64,000 nt of DNA from Hymenolepis diminuta. Lineage: Eukaryota; Platyhelminthes; Cestoda; Cyclophyllidea; Hymenolepididae. Shown in pieces: positions 1 through 13,308 of this stretch. The translations under genes were made by a program, and so were the position numbers. The stretch lies in NCBI GenBank assembly GCA_900708905.1, contig CAADRB010000005.1, positions 3,386,791 to 3,450,790 of the forward strand, read 5' to 3'. Under the pieces are notes generated by a model. That model saw only the letters and a list, made by a program, of their open reading frames with translations, was not told the DNA's origin and made no database searches. Each line of letters starts with the position of its first letter. The stretch's first letter is position 1.

Positions 1-2200
1 AAACAAAATGTAGAGGTCTTTCAACAGGTAATCCGAAGCTCTATTCAAATACTATAACTGAAAATCAAATTTTTTACTTCACAAGGAGAGTTCACTTGAT
101 AAATCGAAAGGTTGCATTTGAGATTAACAAATCGAGTTAAAATCGAATTCCATATACTTTTATTCGTGAAGCATGGACTTTGAAGCAGTTCACTATTTTG
201 TCTACAGCTGAAAAGCCGTTTCAAGGAAATAACTGATGACGAAATGGTTACAGCTGAATCTGAAATGGATTTATTTCTTTAAAGTTCTGAGCATATTTTT
301 AAAGCTAGGTTTATTAGTTTAGGCTACTTCAAGGCGGAAAATTTGAGAGATTGCCCCCTTGAAGTCAATATTTATACATAGCCCAAGTTCATCCCTAAAA
401 ATTCCATTCATTGAGACTTGTGAGAGCTTTCAGTTGAAACTACGGCAGGTGAGTGAAAAATTACATTAGTTTTTGGCTTTCAAGGGCGATGGTGTGCGTT
501 ACTTTTCACTTTTCTAATTCTTGCATTCACAAAACAGTTCAAATTCAAATGATTGTAAGAGAAATCGCATTTCCAATTCGATCAAGTTTGAAAGACCGGT
601 GGTGGCGCCATTCCCGTCTTTTGATTTGCAAAGTCATTAACGAAACTTACCTTCTTTTTGCCAAGACTGCAAGATGCTACTAACTTATCAGATTTTACTA
701 ATCTTACTAAGTTTTACTAATCTAAAACTTAGCTATAAAGTAGCCTGTTCGCTTCTTGATATTGCTTTGTTTTCATCGTAACACCATCATCGGGTCAAAT
801 TACACTAATTCTGTTGCGGTAGAGCTAGAATTAATACGATGAATAAAAAAGAGGGAATGAAAACGGATGGAACTGAACGATTTTATATGGGTTCTAGAGC
901 TGTTTGTTTTTTAAAATAAGTAGTAATTGGGAGAGATAGATGTTAAGCTTGACAAGGCTTACTTATATTCGTAAATAACATGCATTAGCGAATCAGTAAG
1001 GACATATTTTACCATTCTAACGTGTCCGCGAATACGAGCTGTGTGTGGCCAAATACTTTGTTAAGTCTGGGTCGCATGCTTGTTGTTGTGTCCACGTGGG
1101 TCCAGATTTTAGATCAAGCGGTTTAACAGGGGGCTGGAGCTAATACACGGAGAGATTCATGTGCAAATACGTATCCATCCATTACGTATCCAGAAATTTC
1201 GTTCAGCATGCTGCCATCTGACATGTTACTTGGCCATTTCCAATGTCATTTATTCTAAGAATTCTCCATGCCGACATTAATTAGATGTTTAGTTATTGAT
1301 GCACCTATGTGTTAGGGGTTCACTACTCATGAATAATATTAACTTGCCCTTCCAGAGTAGACTACCAGTTTATCCTCAGGAAGGCTCCATAATGCTTCTC
1401 AGAGTAAGTGATTGAAAGTAATTTCCTTCATTGAGCTTGGAACATACATGGTCTTAGGAAAAAGGCACATTGATGAGGTTATAATACTTTTCCTCTGAAG
1501 TAACATTCATACCATAGTTATCTATTTAATGCAAGGGAGATATTCCATGTGGATAGTCATTGTGCACAATCTCAGTGAATCAAAAAGCACTGTTAGCTGA
1601 ACGCAACGGACTTCTAAGTCCAGTGTATTTTCTCTAAATGCACTTTTAAGGACATTTGCATTTCACGTAATTTACGATTTCACACCGAATCCTAGACTTG
1701 TCTAAAATGCACCATCTTCCGAACTGTCCTAACTCCGATTTTATTGGCTAAAATTTGCCCTTCAACACTTGCACCGAAATTTCAATAAAACAGTAGGGAA
1801 AAAGTGAACAGTAATTCTAGTTGGTCATGATTCTTGGATAAGTAAACAAAATGAATTCGAAATTATGGAATAGATAGAGAATTTGCAAATACTAACATTA
1901 GATGAACTTATTCTGGGAGTGTAAACAATGTTTAACCGACGAAGAGTTGACAAATCCCCCCAAATTAAGGCAGTTTTTATTTGATATTAGTTGCAAATAT
2001 GGGTTCAACCTAGAGCTGTTCTTTTGTTTTGATGTGTTTGTTTCTAGAATCCACAAATTTCCATTTTTTTAAAACAGTATGGAGGTTGATAGGAAGGAAA
2101 TTAAACATTTTTAAAGTCCAGAGCATTCTAAATCACATCCAAGTTTTTTGCAATTAATTTTACATAAAATTTTAAAGATTTGAAATATTTCAAGCGATAG
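1..2200. other. Gene-free AT-rich stretch
   Basis: No coding region, RNA gene or clear repeat was recognised. Open frames are short and show no known domain. Confidence 0.5.
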
Positions 2201-2214
2201 AAAAGAATTGAACA

Positions 2215-2511
2215 TTGTTGATTTATCTGAAGAAAGCAGTTGAAGGGTTTCCCAAAAAGGTCAAAATATCATTCATCCAAATTAATCTCACGTTCATCAG
2301 TTCTGAACGTACTGGATATATTGACTTTGAAGAGAAGATAGATATTTCAAAAAAATCTCGTGTTCGAATTATTAACTTTTACGCGAAATCTAGTTGTAAT
2401 AAGGGTATAATAAATACATTCGAGTTACTATGTGGGAAGGATCATTTAGTTCTCCATTCGGCATTTGAACGACCGAATTTTAATTTGTGTTTAGGAGATT
2501 CTCATAATTAG
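2215..2511 (+). pseudogene. Possible LINE endonuclease remnant
   Basis: This is a 98-residue open frame with no clear gene context. Its second half has a leucine-rich run followed by an aromatic and arginine segment (around LHSAFERPNFNL). It loosely resembles the end of an APE-type LINE endonuclease, where 'LL.FC...LV..N..F..' is followed by an arginine-rich stretch. The resemblance is weak and rests on pattern recognition only. It could equally be a chance open frame in AT-rich DNA. Confidence 0.2.
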
Positions 2512-5500
2512 AAACTTTACTTTTTCATTTATTACGAATAGTTATTGCCAAAATATTTTCTCTATGTATATTTTTAAATTAAAAATTTTTCCCTGTCTTT
2601 TGTAAGTTTGCCAGGTGTCATCATGCATATGACACCTCTGAATTAATTCAATCTATGGTATATTTATAAACACACATAAGATATGAATAAAATGGAAATG
2701 TTGTAAGAGGAATATGGATGATGAGTAATGGGGGTGTGAGTCAGGATGAAAATGCTCCATAGAGTCGGTTCAAAAAATAACAAACGTGATTAGTTAGTAT
2801 GAGTGGATATTTTGCTTCTTGTTTACATGGAGAGGAGCAACCTGGATGAGCAGAAGGACACTAATGTCCTTCTATTCCTTGACTGAATAAAAGACTCTGG
2901 AAGATTATAAGGCGCTTGAATATTGGTGCAGAGTAGGCTTCATAGAAGTTGACATTTCTTTTTCTGAGGGGGTGGATTTCGCATCATCTAAAACATACAA
3001 ACGATTTCATCTTACAATTGAACAATTGAAGCGTAAAAAGTGATACTTAAATATATTAATCATTTTATTTGAAGTTTTGACTGCAATGCTTGATAAGATC
3101 CATTTAGATAAAAGTTCGCAATAAATATTTTATAAAGAAATAAATGAAAGAACCATTTTTACTACCTCTCTTCCAACGTACGATTTAAATCAGTCAAATT
3201 TAGGGAAAAAGCAATGAATGAGCGGTTAATCAAGACACAACGCCCTATGTGTAAAGGAAAATGTTAAATTATGAACCAGGAATAGCGCATTGCTTTCAGA
3301 GTGAACTCTAATGTGTTCAGTCCATCAGTTTAACTAGGAAGAAAATAGTTGCTGAAGTGGTGTGACCGGTCACCAAAATTAATTAGCTGACCAATATAAA
3401 TTCACATGGGAGGCCTGAAGACAAATCCGCAATTTTGAAAGTTGGAATATTATAACACAAACGCCACTTAAGAAATGGTCGAAATCTGATTCCAAAAACT
3501 AAATGGTGAAATATTTCTTTTAATTCACAGGCACTGCTCTCAACATCTCCTGAATCAACACTCTTCAAATTGCTTTGAACTACTTCAGATGCGCTAATAT
3601 GATTAAAAATTACAGATTTTTTACTAACAGAAATAAGTGAAAGCTAAAAACCTGGTTCGTGTGTCAATATAAACTTCAATTTCGTGTATCCACTTTGCAC
3701 TGTTGAAATTCACTAAAAACATCCTTCTGTTTATAAAAATACTTTAATTTAGATTGAAAACCTTAGAGAATGAATTTATCATGCTAAAGGAATCACAAAT
3801 AAGGTAAAGAAGTATTGTGTTTTGGCTAGTGAAATGTAAACTACGGATTCAATTTTCATTGTCCAGAGCTAAACAATCTTTAGTTCTAGATAAAGTTTTG
3901 CCGGGAAAATCAAATTAAAATTAAAAGTGATTGCAAAATTTTGTACCATAAGCACAGACATTCGTCCATTTGAAAGTGTGACATTAAATTTTTAAATCAA
4001 ACTACACAATTTTTCAGCAAAACTTTTAGTAAATATCGTAAATGAACACGAAAGAAATGAATAGAACAAAACGCCAGAGGACGGATTTGATGGAAAAGCG
4101 GAAGACTACTCTGTCTTGTATCGGAAGTTCAATTACAAATCATCGCTGACACTTTTGGGTCATTTCTATGGAGGTCAACCGCCATAGATCGATTGGTCTC
4201 TTGTCTGACCAAGCATATTCTGCCAAATCCAATAACTCCGACCAATCAGTATCAGGACAAATATATAAATAAAATCATATTTTTATCAATAGATGTCTGG
4301 TTAAATCCCTCTCCCTCTTGAGTCTGAGTAATTGCAGCATACCATATAATAGTTGGCTCGATGATGAAAAGCGCTAAAATATATGCCGGGACAATCATTT
4401 GCTTACCGATAATACATCCGAGCACGACGTAGAGCTTAAAATTAAACCGATCCAGTCTCTGCACAACTACAGGCTCCAAACACAGTAGAGATAAGGACAT
4501 AAATGATTGATCACAAACAATAAAGCATGATTTATTGTAAGACAAAGGTCTAAATGCTAAACTAAGAAGAAAACATTTAACAAATACCGATCTATAGACA
4601 TCAGCTGGTAGCACTGTTGAAGGTCTTCGAGCACTCACCTTCCTTCAGCTTTGAAACAATTTAGCACTCTGTTTGTTGCATAATAATAAGGAGAATAAAT
4701 GAAACCTGATTTTCAGCATAAATTTCAAATACTAGAAGCCTTAAAGACAAAGAGGCAGAGGTAGCTGGAGGAGGAAAATCATGGGAATAAACTCCTTGAT
4801 ATCAATTACACAGTTGATCATGCCAATTCGATTTATTTGTACCTTGCTACAATTTTTAACTTAAAATGCCGTATACATTAAATTTTTCCCATTTTCCCAC
4901 CCAACTCGCATCCACGTGGAGGCATTGGTTTGTAAATTTCTTTTCACCAAATAGAATACACAAATTTAAGAGAATAATAACATGATAAATTACGTTTAGA
5001 CAACTGACTGAGTCAACTTATTTATTTTCCAGAAAAGACTGATCTGATCGACTTATTTTGAAAAAGAACGATCTTAAATAAAATGAGAGAAAGGACTAAA
5101 AATCAGTGCACCCGAGGGAAGCGTCAGAACAGGCATCGTAAGGAAAGTGTCAAAAAGATGTCAGCATGTTTTTTCGAGATAAACAACCAATAACAAGTTA
5201 AGGCTATATTTAGTTTAATGTAGTTTTTCGTCCTGACTAACCATTTAAAAATATTCTCCATATCCACAAAGTAGACTTGAAATCTTTAATATGGATGTTT
5301 TGCTTTCTTGAAGCTAGTGATAAGTTATTTTACAAAAATTTCCATTTAAATATTAGGCCAATTTATAATAATTTCAGCATAAACCAAGTTGCGTTATCTG
5401 GAATGGGGTTGACAGGAAACGGACTTTTAAATTTGATCAATTGCTGATGAATGCTTTCAATTTCTGTCAGGCGAATTTGAACCAATGTGTAAAATGCAGA

Positions 5501-6520
5501 CCGCTACTTTTGAAAAAACGAAATCCAGCGCAATTTTCATCTAATTGTCTTCAAGTTTAAGTTATTACTCAATAGAACACTCTCCAGGAGGTTTCAATGT
5601 TAACCGGAGCCATATAAAAATCCAGATTTTATGAACAGAACCGTCAAATTTCACTTTCCGCTCATCTTGGTAAGGATAGCGCAACAAATTATGGCATTTT
5701 CCATCTTCGGATATTTCGACTTTTTCAAGGTCGCCAATTTTACTTGCAACTTTATAGCACTTTCCGAAAATCACGAGAGCAGTGCTAGAACAATCTAATA
5801 TGATGAGAGAAAAAAAAAGAATTAAATCAAATTTGAATGCTAAAATAATTGAGCAAAAATTAGAGGCATGAAAAATAAGTTTTGATAGTATCGAAGTTCA
5901 ATCGCGATGAACCATGGTCAAATTCGGATCACAAAACACGTGCTCATTTTGTTAAAATTATTTATTTTTTAAAATAAGAGTACATTATCTGAACAGAATT
6001 TATTAGAAAATGTAAAATCTCGGCGAACTTCAGTCTGTTTCCAGGATTTATTTTCTAATTTCAGATTTAAAAACAAAGTTTATCACGACAGGATACAATA
6101 GAACTCCTATTAGTTTAAAAATGATCAGTTGTACCATTTTGTTTAAGTTACCATATTCAACGATGTTTTTCCGGTCAGTTAACATGCTCCGTTGGGTTCT
6201 AAATTCATTCATTTTAGAAGGCAAGACATATCTGTAGCCTCAGTATTCACCTTTAGAATAGTATAATTAAGTGATTTACATTGAGAAAACTTGAAGCTTT
6301 AAGATGTCAAACCTTCCTTATTATTATCCACGTCAAAGCAAAAAATTTAAAAAGTTTTAGCTATGAAAAGCGGTTAAAGAGATAGGGTGGTAGGATCAAT
6401 TTAAGTAATATCAGAGAGCTTTGGGGGTAAGTCGAGAATCAAAGCCTAGCTGCATCTAAACTCTGAAATCGTCAGTTTATCAGCATTTAATTTCCTTTCG
6501 TAATGTTTTTAAATTATTTC
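2512..6520. other. Gene-free AT-rich stretch
   Basis: No gene was recognised. A 128-codon minus-strand frame (4252-4638) and a 70-codon minus-strand frame (5565-5774) occur here, but neither shows a family motif. Confidence 0.45.
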
Positions 6521-6872
6521 TTACCACTGCTACATTGAATTTCTCAACAACATCCTTTTTTCCATAGATCTTGTAACAGCCATTCACTGGGCAAGAGTTC
6601 TGTTCTGGATTCTACATCCAAACCGCAACCTCATTCACGCCGAACACCTGCTTCACATTTGCATTGAGTTACACAAGCCACCTCTTGTATGAAAAAGACT
6701 TCAGATTTTTCCAACTTCAGTAATTGAGCATTCAGTAAAAGTTTGGCAACTGCATTGCCTTTACGTGCGGCTTGATGAGAAATTAAGCGGTTCTGCAATT
6801 GTCTGTTGATGTTTTTCAAAGGAAATTTTTCAGCCAGCACGTCAACACTTATTTGTCTCCTGCTGTGCGGCA

Positions 6873-7130
6873 TCATCCACCGAAGTGAACAGTTTCTACT
6901 TTGTTATTATCCACGTTACGATGGACAGCAGTAGATAAACCGAAAAGGAGACCATGCACAACGAATATTTCAAACAGTTTTGCTGGAGTTCTAATAGAAA
7001 ACACGTTCAGTCTTAGAAATGACCAGAACATCACCAGCAGTCTTTTGGCCCTCATGAAATTAAATCCGATAGCATCATCAGCAAGGGCTTTATCATTTAG
7101 AGGAGAACCAAGATATGTATATGAACTCAC
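6873..7130 (-). pseudogene. LINE reverse transcriptase C-terminal fragment
   Basis: An 85-residue frame begins with 'SSYTYLGSPLND', the conserved (K)YLGS motif after the RT palm. An AKRL helix and 'RTPAKLFEIFVVHGLLFGLSTA' follow, matching the 'K..LY...V...LLYG.E.W' thumb pattern of LINE RTs. No catalytic YADD was seen just upstream. It is a relic of the element spanning 6.5-8.7 kb. Confidence 0.65.
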
Positions 7131-8185
7131 TCCATTAATTCTGGGTTCATATAATTAAAGGAATGACTCTTTCAGGTCTGAATCTACGTAAGTCCAGACT
7201 GTTTTTCACATATGTCGTTTCAATGACATAGTTGTCTAGTTTAAATTGCATCTCCGTAGATGTTTTACGGCATGTTCTCTCGAACTAGTAATAAGTGGTA
7301 ATTACAGGACTTTTCAAAGCTTTCAACTTTCTTTTAATTCAGCCAGTGTTAGGTTTGTATCATTCAGCCGTAAGTTTTAAATTCGCATCAGAATTTACTG
7401 ACCGGTAACTGAATAGTTCAGCTTAATGATTAATCGGAGGGCTTGGATCAGTAATAAATTCAGATAGCTTCGAATTAGACCAATTTTTAGGGATTGTCTG
7501 AGGAACTTGTCGAAGTAAGTTGCAGGCTTTTCTGGGTAGAGTAACAGTCACCAGTCCTGAAAAATTCTGCCAAATTTTCTTCTAAGTAATCCTTTTTGTA
7601 TTCATTATAAGCAAGTTCACCTTTTTCTACATATTTTATTGGCGGCATATGATTCAGGGAATAGTTAATCACAGGAGATTCAGTTAATCGCTGTCTTTGT
7701 AGCGCTTCCCTCTCCGGTAACTTATAACACATTTTCTTTAGCCATTTCATATCATGACTTCATTTTTCTAATTTTAATAAGATGTTTCTGACACACTTTA
7801 TCAGCAGTCTTTGTGACAACACTTATCATACCATATTATTCGAGCTCTTTGAGTTCCAGGATCACCTTTTCAGGCGCTTCTTGATATTGATATTTATGCT
7901 TTGATATAAGGTTAGTTCCTTTGTTCTTTTGCAAAATTCATGCCTGATTTATATGTCAATGTAACTTTCTCGGTGTATTTTTAATTCTGAGATTTGACGT
8001 GATCAAGCAATAATTAGTTTGCATCTACTTCTCTGGATGCTCGGATGTTGAGAAATGTGACTCTACTTTTTGTGAAGCAGAATAGAGATGAAGGACGGCA
8101 CCCCGACCTGTTCTTGAATCTCACTTTGTGTGTCGTCCTTTATTAGGTTTGCGAAAAAAAGAATCGACAGAATAAAGATCAATTT

Positions 8186-8674
8186 TTAACAAAATCTTAA
8201 CAAACGAATTCCGATTTCCGTTGTCTCCATTGAGTCTGTCAAGCGGCCTACTACATTCATATGATTTACGAGAACAACCCGGCCAAGTCGGCAGGTAATA
8301 TCTTCCATAGCGATCTGATTATAACATTTACGCTTCATGTTTCTCAAAACATTATCCAGTTTTCTATAAAATGATTCTTTCTCTAAAAAGTTGGGAGAGC
8401 AATCTGTCGCCTTATAACAGTCGATCATACCCAACGATATGCTGTCAATATTAATTATACTTTTAGCTAATAATGTTGGGAACAGACTTGAATTCTTGAA
8501 CTTGAAGTCGGGTTTAATTGATTGAAAGTGCAACACACCTATTGGTATGGGGTTGTACTTATATCCAGATATGTAAATATTATATTCAGGGATTACTTCA
8601 GTTTTCAGTATTTCAGCAGTTGTGGAATCTGTTAAAACTGCCAGATGGATTATTCGGGCAGATAGTTGATGCAT
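8186..8674 (-). pseudogene. LINE endonuclease domain fragment
   Basis: This is a 162-residue open stretch, the longest piece of the decayed LINE. It fits the second half of an APE-type endonuclease by layout: beta strands around 'IGVLHFQSIKPDF', a 'CSPNFLEKESFYRKLDNV' helix region, then the catalytic 'GDFNAxVGR'-like position degraded to 'MEDITCRLGR', then 'GIRLLRFC'. The catalytic Asp-x-Asn is not preserved, so no activity is expected. Family assignment (RTE-like) is inferred from the order of domains across 6.5-8.7 kb. Confidence 0.6.
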
Positions 8675-8700
8675 AATAGATACGAGTTTCAGTTCGCTGT

Positions 8701-11700
8701 AGCAAGATCCGACATTCCAAGAACCTAAAGTTTAGAAATTGATCCCTAGAATTTCGGCGAGAATGTTTGAGTTCGGAGTTAATTTATCAATTCTTTGCTT
8801 AAGCTCCTATGTCCACAGCGTTTAGACCTGAATGATTGGAAAATTATTCCAAGTGGTCGGTCCCTGCCATCTAATTTTTAGTTTTCTAAGATAGGTGGAG
8901 CACATTTTTTTGTCAAAATACAAAAGGTCAATTTTGAAAAAAGATTTCAGATTCAAAATAAGAAATATATATTAACATAAATCCATTATGCACATTTTAA
9001 TAAAAGGTTTTATTTGCGTTTCTTAGAATTAGATAATTACAATTAAATATCGATCTAGTTCCATTACAATGCTAAATATAGTCCTGAAACTGATGCGAAA
9101 TCCGGAAATCAAATATCCGCCTTCCCTATGTTATTTAAACAAGAACTTTTAAAATGCATTCTCTGGGATATGACAATGTGAAAAATTTTGATTTAAAGTA
9201 TAAAAAGGCAATTTAAACAATATATGTCCCTTTCATATGGTTCTAAATTTAATTCATAGGTAACCGAGATAAAATAGCCAGAAAATTGATTAGTTAACTG
9301 GGATGAGTTAGATTTATAATCACAAACAGCTATATAACTCTAAAGATGGGAGTGGTAGCAGAATCTAATCTTTCAGATTTGGTAAATTCTCCATGAACGC
9401 TTAAATAACTTTGCGGACGTACTTGGATTGCTTTGTGAGATGCGGGATTTAGAAAACACAAAAAAAATCAAGATTTATCCTTGAAAATAAAAATCTGGCA
9501 AAACCGTCATCAAACGACCTTCAAAATTAAGTTACAACCGTATAAAACGTTCACAAATATCACGAACGTCACAGTTCTAGCGATCAAGGATTCCAAGAAA
9601 GGATTTACAGGATGGTTTTAGAGTCCCTTAATCAATCATAAATAATCAAATAAATAAAAATAAAAATGCTGAATAAGAACGGAAAAATTTTATCGAAGAA
9701 AATTTAAATCAACAATTTATTATTAATTATTCACAAAATTAGGATATTTGTTAAAATTTGCTAAATTACACAGTCGTTCCTTTGCGGAATTTTGAGTGAA
9801 TTTCGCAATTTGGCTTAATCTCGTGCTATTATTGAGTTCGGAGGACTGAGGTTATTTTGGGAGGCTAATGAGGCAATAACAACTAGAGTAATAACTTCAT
9901 AGTGCTATTAATAAATTCAAACATACTCATATAAAGATTTCACATTTCAATTTTATGGAAAACTCGCATAACTTTATTCGTCTAGACAATTATTTCTAGA
10001 ATTTCATATTTTAAATTTTAAAATCAAACTTACAAAATGTATTAAATTAGTCCCAGTCTATACCTTTATTAACTATTATATTACCACAAAAACAGTCAAG
10101 TTGAAGAGCCAAATATGGTCATTAAATTAAAATAAAATCAGGCTACATTCTGCACTAAATTTGACATATTGATAGAAACAAGAAGTTGTCAAATTAAGCA
10201 CCAGCATAATTTTTCACAGATACTATAACATAACTTAAATGGAGAGAACACAAGTATCGGAAAGGTCGTTCAGTCTGCTTAGATAACATGATTTGTGTCA
10301 ACGCAAGTTTCCCCCTTTTAGCCTCCCATAAAATGCTTTACAAGTGTTTTTCCCGTATTTGAATAAGTATAAAAGTGTAAAATTCAGTTAAATTTAGACG
10401 AAACTAGTAATTTAAACAATTTTCATATATTCTGTCAAAACCACAATATCAAGAGAATTTGATAATTTTAATCTAAAATGGGGTGAAATCTACTGTTAAT
10501 CAATCTTGTTATGTGCTCCAGGTTTAGTGAATTGAAATACACATTTTGGTTGAATCGGCAAGAAACTTCTTTACTTAATATAAATTTAAAACGAACAGAA
10601 CGAGGAAATACTTTGACAAAAATATATGTTCTGGAAATTTCTGATTCATATATCAAATGACATGCTAAACCATAAAAAAACATTCATGAATTGCATTGGT
10701 ATCTCTTGCTTCCCTGACTATCACTTCCAATACTTAAATACACTCTTTCAAACGTGAACGTAAACCCCCTTAGTGAACTTGGGTGCTTACTCATGATGAG
10801 AAGTTTATACATGCTCGCTCTGCCGTGGGAAATAAAAATACCGCAGTTGAGAGGTGGCAACAAGTTCTATCGAAATTTTTTAATATTCTGATCCGGCGAT
10901 AGAAGGTGAGTTCGTCAGCATTGGGTATGAGTTAATGAACTAAGGATTAATGTATCATATTATCAGTCGATATTTTTTCTGTAACAACTTCACATAATCA
11001 GAAGGATTTCAAAATAAAATGAATTCCTTATCGAAAGCATCAGAATTGTATTTCTTGAATGACTAATTCAAACGGAGTTTTATTGACTCACTAAGTATAA
11101 AAATATTAAAACGATAACTTTTTCAATTGTCTCGAAGTCATATAATTATCCTCCTTCAGTAATTGGCAAAAAGAATCAAATGAATAGATATTTAATGATC
11201 TGTCAGGTTACTAATTTTCTTCGCATATTATCTAACAGGAATGTAATTTTTAGCATTTCACTTAAACAAACTGTCAAGATTATTTAAGCGAATGCGTCGA
11301 AGGGAAAGGCGAGGAAAAAGAAAGTGAAATCAGCATAACTTATTGCAGCTAAGGAAGTTCGACAGATACTCATCATTCTTTTGCATTTAGAAAAAGTAAA
11401 AATTTGTTCATTTGTGAAGAATAATTATTATTTCCTTCTTTGTTCGCTCTAACTACATCATAGTGATCACTTAAAATTCGCCACGAAATATGAAAGTTGG
11501 TGTGAATATTTATGTGTTAAATTTTCAGAGAGAGATATGGAATCCAACGGAATAAAGCTATTTAAGCCACTCTACGAGTTTAAGAGAAAATATCTCCATG
11601 AATATGACATTTAGGACTAAACATTACAATTCAAAGCCGGAAATAGAGAAAAGAGGTAATGATAATATTTCGTAGACTTCCCTTTTCAATGTACTTTAAT

Positions 11701-11730
11701 TTGAAAGATATGCGAAGCAATGAAAATTGA
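8701..11730. other. Gene-free AT-rich stretch
   Basis: Very AT-rich, with no gene, RNA gene or repeat recognised. Confidence 0.5.
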
Positions 11731-11737
11731 TTAACAG

Positions 11738-12080
11738 AAAGTCCGATAAATGATAAAGGAGATCAAGAGGGGAATCAAGAAGATATGGAAAGCAAAGTCA
11801 AGGTATCAAAGCGTCTTAGTTCATTTCATTTTTTGGACTCAGGTTGTTCGATATTTTCCATATGGTCAGCTTACTTTCCAAAATTCATATGTCGCGATTC
11901 GTCCTTGGAATGCAGAAAATGTTTATCTTTGATGTTCTGTGGTGATAGATCAGCGTTATTTAATCAAGAAGGGCAGATCTTGCCGATTAAATTCGTTTTT
12001 TCTTCAAATGATTGAGAAGGCAAATGATCTTACATGATATTCCGCTGTTACGGTTTTAACATAGCAGAGAGGAGATAGCT
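11738..12080 (+). repeat. Dispersed repeat family B, copy 1
   Basis: This segment aligns over most of its length with the reverse complement of 18865-19190, and in its first part with 42745-42865 and 60940-61140. Shared blocks include 'TCAAGGTATCAAAG', a CTT..TTCATTT block, a CATTCCAAAATTCA-like block and 'TTATTTAATCA.GAAGGG'. One frame is partly conserved between copies 1 and 2 (LFNQEGxxLPxxFxF). No ends, target-site duplications or known domain were recognised. Confidence 0.6.
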
Positions 12081-13267
12081 AACAATTTTAAGTTATCAGA
12101 GTTGGGTAACTGCATGATGATTTTAATGACAATGAAAACTATGTATTCCTTGGTCTAATTCGTATACTTGATGAGATCTTTTTGTAAAAAGCACCCACTG
12201 AAATTGTATCTATTAATTAAGTTAGGCTTCCCCTGAACACTGCCTTCAATGAGCCTGGAAATGTTAATCTGCACTAATCCGTTCTGATCATATAAGTGAT
12301 TGGCTGTCTCCTAGATCGAAATATCTACATTCTGTAAACACTCAAAGTCAAAAAATATTCGAAGAAGCGGTTTTTGAATATGAGTTCAAAAATCTTACCA
12401 ATTTTCCATTACATACCTAATTCAATAAACCTATTGGAATACACAAAGGAAAATTCAAGATGAGTGGTTATTAGGTTAACTGAATTGTATTGGCAGATTT
12501 TGAACTCGTGTGGTACGGTCTCCTCATATTTATAATTCACAGACAGTACTTTTCCTAATTATGCATTCCATACTACTTACAAACACAATTTCCGTGATTA
12601 AAGAGAAAAATTTTCCCCATTGTCAACGGAAGAGGAAAAACTAATTTTTAATCATTGGAGGGCAGTAATTTGATCCAACAATAGATAAAGTGGAGAGGTT
12701 CGGTTAGGAGTTGTGGAGAAAGTCGTTCAAATTGAAAATTCATCTGATTGTCCATTTTGTACATTCTTTCTCAAGGAACCATATCTTAATGCTCCAAAGT
12801 TCGAATTTCAGGAATCGGTTCCTAGATTCAAGCATGAGTTCTCGTCCATTGTGAGCACTTGATTGAATTAGGTCTTAATGATGTCATCTCTATAAGTTTA
12901 CTTTCAGTAATCAAGAGCAATGATTAAAGGCTGTCTATGCTGTTTTTGCCACACCAGAACTCATTCTAATAATGAATTTATGGATAATATTAAATCTTGA
13001 TAAAATGAGCAAATGGGTGTGTCATAAAACTTTCAAAATGAAACGAGCAAGTCTAACGAAGAATCCTCAGCAGACAGAATAGATTAATTCCTCTTTCACA
13101 CACCTTCGTCTTTCCAATCCACTGTTCTAATAAATTACTGAAAATTTATTTTTGGATAAAATATGAAAACAAAAGTAATTAAAACAGAATTTTATTTTAT
13201 CCCAACTTATTTTCCATTCAATTTATTTTTAATCAAGGTTATTATGCAACTATCAATCTTCCATAAT

Positions 13268-13308
13268 TAAATGTAAATGTAATGTAAATTAAATGTAAAT
13301 TAATAAAA
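13268..13308. repeat. Short tandem AAATGTAAAT-type repeat
   Basis: Several imperfect copies of TAAATGTAAAT/TAATGTAAATT follow one another. It is a simple low-complexity tract. Confidence 0.6.

Larger units (their letters stand above)
6530..8700 (-). mobile_element. Decayed non-LTR retrotransposon (RTE/APE-type LINE)
   Basis: Read on the minus strand, parts occur in LINE order. At 8674-8186, 162 residues resemble an APE-like endonuclease: a GV..F segment, a 'KESFYRKLDNVL' helix and a decayed 'GDxNAxxGR'-like stretch (MEDITCRLGR), ending in RLLRFC. At 7750-7487 there is a linker-like open segment. At 7130-6873 lies the typical C-terminal reverse transcriptase piece: YLGS, then a helix ending 'MRAKRLLVMFWSFLRL', then 'PAKLFEIFVVHGLLFG'. 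At about 6620-6550 there is a CPVNxCY finger-like end. No YADD box was found, and endonuclease and RT lie too close together, so the core is deleted. Stops and frame changes show it is dead. Confidence 0.72.

Noticed and set aside
4252..4638. 128-codon minus-strand open frame with hydrophobic C-terminal half
   Set aside because: No motif, repeat partner or splice partner. About one frame of this size is expected by chance in DNA of this composition.
5565..5774. 70-codon minus-strand frame with several Cys and Lys, behind a possible acceptor (CATATTAG)
   Set aside because: Looks protein-like, but no family, start or neighbouring exon could be supported.
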